Source: Pyrrhosoma nymphula
Taxonomy: Eukaryota > Arthropoda > Insecta > Odonata > Coenagrionidae
DNA: 64,000 nucleotides
Direction of reading: 5' to 3'
Assembly (NCBI GenBank): GCA_963573305.1
Contig: OY754329.1
Coordinates: 48,318,417-48,382,416, forward strand
Positions within the stretch are counted from its first letter, which is position 1, and the number at the start of each line of letters is the position of its first letter. A program made the translations under genes and the position numbers. Below, one piece after another: positions 59,976-64,000 of this stretch. Under the pieces are notes generated by a model. The model made no database searches and had not been told where the DNA came from. It was given only the letters and a program-made list of their open reading frames with translations.

Positions 59976-62900
59976 TGAAATTCCACATCATCACGCCTAT
60001 TACCTCCCTTTATTTACTTCATTAATGTTCAATTTTTATCTTTCCTGAATTTATAAATGAAGCATTATAAAGACTTGAGATTTTAGCATTCAATTTTTTG
60101 GTGGATTAAGGTAATTCGGAGGAAACTCAAATTTTATTTTGACTACCTGGATGTTGATACCTTATCAGATAAACAGCAGTAATATTTCATAACTTACAGA
60201 GCTTTAACCTCTGGTTTCAAATTGTTGTCTTGTGTGTGTCCTTATGGTGTACCTTTCATTCATGACAATATGCCCTGGGATAAACTGTGGAACTTTGAAT
60301 TAGATGTGGATATTGGTCTCTCACGCCTGAGTGTAGCTACTTGTACCTTCCATTTAAAGTCGCTATATAAATTTTAATAACCTTTTTAAATTCCATTTTG
60401 GAAAAGTTACTACTGTTTTCCTGTGGGTGGCTACAATCTGGATCAAGAATTGCTTTTGCTTCCCATTTCTATATTCAATTCAATGAGCGACTCGTCGTAA
60501 TTGCTGATCATGATATTAAGCATAGTCAAGATTGTATTTTTCTCCTCAGAGAAGCACCTAAATCTGGAACTTGAAGTATGCGAAAAATGTAGGCCTGCTC
60601 TGGTGAACTGTTTTGTCACCATTGTAATCTTCAAAATTTTATTTTTTTGTAAATCTTGGTAATTTTAAAATTTTTTGCTGGAAGCTGTGTTGCATTTTCA
60701 ACAATGCTGTTATTTCTGCAACTGCACTGTTAGTTCCTACAGAAAATTCGTTTCAGGTCATTTACTTATATTGAGCATTCAACCAATATACATACAGCTA
60801 CGAAAACGTCATACCAGCTGCTTAAGTTCTTGAAGGATTCCTGAAATGGCAGTTTTATTTCCTCAATGGTATATTTTTTGAAAATTTGGCTATATTATTG
60901 GTTATGCTGTTCACCCTTTGGATAGTTTTTGGTTAAGGAATTCTTGTTTAATGCTTGGAGTGTGACTGAGATAGACCTCTTTCATTAGCCTGAGATACGC
61001 CTTAAGCCCCTGGGGATTCGAGTTACTCTACGTCAAATTGGAGCTTTTTTATACTAAGAGGACACAGTTGTAGTTCCGACTTTTCATTCTACTTCTTGAG
61101 TGTGCATGTGTTAAACATTAGGTTCAGGAGTGCCATGAGGGCTGGCATATTTATAAAAATTTATTTGTATCTGAACTTCATATTCTTGAGTAAACGGCAT
61201 AAGAATTTTGTTGGCTAACTATCTATGTTGTTCTATGGAAATATTTCGTGGTCAAGAGTATGCTTATTTGGTGTTGTCTAAACTCAATGGCAATATGAAT
61301 ATTGGGGCAAAGCACCGCCAGATTCTCAATGACATTGAAAAAGCATACTCACAGAATGTGTAATTTAGAAGCTTGTCATACTATCTGTTTCCATGTGAAG
61401 TTCAGCCAGTTTATCTTAATTTGACACAAATGAATGAATCTCTGGAAGACTAGGAAATAACCAAATATCCTTGCTGATGAAGTGCATGTTGAGCTGAGAT
61501 GGGATATCATGTGGTGACATCAAAACACTGAGGTGTCGTTTTTGAGTCTCATGACTTTTAACTTGAAAATTGTTTCAATAGTTTTCATTGGCAATTGTCA
61601 ATACCTGCTGTAGATGCCCTTATGTATGGAGCATATATTTCACTTTGTCATAATATTTTGTCACATACTCAAATTGGATATGGGAAAGAAATGTTATACA
61701 TGTTACCCATTCAAAGGAGGTGGCCTCGGGGAGAGATTCCTGTTCATTTCAAGAAAATGGGGAATCAATAGTCTGTGGACTGTTTTCTATTGATAATAAG
61801 CTTGCTCAAGTGGCAACTATAGAGTATTCAGGTTATTATTTACGAATGAGCTCAGTGCCTGCTTTAAACTTAAATTGAGAGAGTGATACTAATTTCTGCA
61901 ATGTTATTTCCTAATGCCCGTCAATGAAGTAGGTAGTTCCCAGGCAGAGCTGAATTAGTGTGTACCGTGAATGTAGCATGACTGATCGAAAGGATTTCAA
62001 AGCAGTGGTAGTTAGGTTTCAGGGCAGTATGGTATTTGTGTGACAGAACTTTCTTTCAAAGCTCTTTACATCAGGGAGAGAAATGAATGCTAGGGTGATG
62101 GGACAAGGAGACTGAGGGTTCCTCCAGAAGGCCCCGTGGGAATACTTTGGTTTCTACGCCCTGTCATCAACTCAAGCGTGACCTGAAGCTTTTCAGAAGC
62201 AAGTGCCATAAATTCTGAGGTTAATGCCTATAGTTAATACTTTTTACATTGTCTTGAATCTAGTGAATAGTGTGGCAGAGTTATACTTCAAAGCCAAACG
62301 TATAATTGAAGGTGTGAAATATTTTTGCCTATTAATTACAGACCTTTGCTACAAGGTTGTTTATCATTCAAAGTTGCATCATCGAATTATTTCTTTATTT
62401 ACTTGTGATGAATTTCGTATCAAGAGACCTTCAAGTATCGTATCAAGAGGTTACCTCAAATACCATGTCATATGCCTCCTAAGTAAAAATTTTATTTTTA
62501 TTGGCCTCATGTTTTTGCTTATGTGTTATACATTAATGTATTGATAACACTGCCCAATTTTGTGATATGGCTTGGAATTTAACTCAGTGTTAATTCTTTT
62601 GATAATGCAATTAATGATTCTTATTTAGCATACTCTTATTCACTTGTCTTTAATTAATATGTTAACCCGAAACTTATATCACTAGCTGATGTTTCTTCAT
62701 CTATTGATCTCATGATAAATGTCAAACAAATGGTAAGCTGACTCGTAATGTGTATGTTTATGAATATTTTCAAATTCTGTCCATATGGCAAGCCCTTTTT
62801 AAAAAAAATCCTCAGGTTTCATCTATTTTGTTTCTTCATTATGTCAGAAAAAGGTTATTTGTGCTGAAATGACAGAGTTGTCCTGTGAGATTGCTTATGT

Positions 62901-64000
62901 GCATATACAGTTATGTAGTTAAGAGGTCTCTTCTCTCAGTAAGTTATTAGGATTTTAATCAATAGGGACTTTCAATGACAGCTCTCTTGCTTGTCAACCC
63001 TTTCACAAACATGCCTCTTTAGGAAAGTTGAAGTACCACAGGTTATTTCATGGATTTGTACATTTTTATCCAAAGAAATCGGCACTTAGCCATTCATTAT
63101 CATAATAAAAATAAATGTTGTCTTCTTGGGGTTCTGTCTGGTTTAGGGTATCCATATCTGCTGATATTTTGATATATGAAGACTTCCATTGCCTTCACGG
63201 CTGTTTGTCAAATTATTTGCCAGGAAAGAATAAAATCTACCTATTTAGGAAAAATGTTTCTTAGAAAGAAGTTTAAAAAATAAAGTTCTATAATATATAA
63301 TAAGTGGATTATTTTTTCTTACTTAGCATGAGTGATGTCAGATAATGCAATGCATAGATAGACAGGGGGCAATAGCCCACATTTAGTCTTACAATTAGAT
63401 AATGAAGATAATATATCGCAAGGTACAGTGGTATTGTTTTTGGAACTCAGCGTGAGGAGGTACTAACAGCTCATATCATTGTGTTGTAAACTGAGGATTA
63501 ATATCTCCCTTACAATGTGCTTTATTGCTCTTCAACTTAGCCCATCATATATTTCATTTTTGTTCCTTTCCTAGATGATTTAATTGTGCTTTTTTATGTA
63601 CTGGTTCAATAGGCATTGCATTCTTTTGTTTATAAGGAATTATGCGTTATACTTGGTTTGTTCATGTACGGCAAATTTCCAACTTCAGTAAGAAAGAATT
63701 CACTAGAAAAACTTATCAGCATGCTACGCAGGTACCACATCATTTCACATGCGTTGCGGAACTTAGAACATATTTTTTGCCTATGGGAATTTGCTTTAAG
63801 TAGTATTAGATTTTCTTGAATTTAATCATTTTAAGGATATATACTTCAAGTCTGTGGATTAAAGGGATAATTTGGACCCAGAATTTGTCAATTTTAGATT
63901 TGGCCAATGATGCGGATTAGTTAACATGAAAATTCATCTTGTTTGTATATTCAGTTTCTTGATTGCCTTCGCATTATATATTTCTGATTCTACAGGCTTC
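59976..64000. other. PRPS: Presumed PRPS intron to window end
   Basis: No exon of PRPS or other gene recognised. A 67-codon frame at 63616-63819 has no motif. Confidence 0.45.

Noticed and set aside
63616..63819. Possible PRPS or other exon near the window end
   Set aside because: No match to PRPS and no convincing acceptor; likely chance frame.

Overview
The window is nuclear DNA of an animal, most likely an insect or other arthropod with a repeat-rich genome. It has intron-containing genes with GT-AG introns of up to 9 kb, metazoan housekeeping proteins with insect-like residues, and copia, Penelope-like, mariner, Tigger/pogo, CR1-like and tRNA-derived repeats. There are no operons, ribosome binding sites or CRISPR arrays. 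Species cannot be named from the sequence. Layout: (1) 1-4500, a degraded Ty1/copia LTR retrotransposon on the minus strand, whose 3' LTR is cut by the window edge. (2) 4501-8738, mostly non-coding, with a cluster of tRNA-like repeats. (3) 8739-20336, plus strand, the 3' part of an inositol polyphosphate 4-phosphatase (INPP4) gene in nine recognisable exons; one intron holds a 3.4-kb terminal-inverted-repeat element. (4) 22549-29170, a Penelope-like element (PLE) island: a very young full-length PLE with GIY-YIG endonuclease, preceded by a 5'-truncated tandem copy differing at one position noted by eye, then two older PLE-type fragments. (5) 29.8-34.4 kb, a mariner deletion derivative, old LINE scraps and a possible 31-residue membrane micropeptide. 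(6) 35296-46897, minus strand, a complete five-exon UBE2K (E2-25K ubiquitin-conjugating enzyme) gene, whose 9-kb intron carries a CR1-like LINE tail, another LINE, a hAT-type MITE and a dead Tigger element. (7) 47118 onward, plus strand, the start of PRPS (ribose-phosphate pyrophosphokinase), divergent from UBE2K across a 220-bp shared promoter; its introns run to the window end and hold a cassette exon, a candidate 9-codon microexon, a palindromic tRNA-like repeat and a foldback element. The three host genes are unrelated in pathway: PI(3,4)P2 turnover, ubiquitin transfer and PRPP synthesis. Only UBE2K and PRPS are plausibly coupled, through the shared promoter. The observations most worth following are the young PLE tandem, the repeated CTGANGA-hairpin-GAAA (hammerhead-core-like) motif at PLE-type ends, the palindromic repeats built around a Pol III-type core, and the unlisted small exons in PRPS and beside UBE2K.
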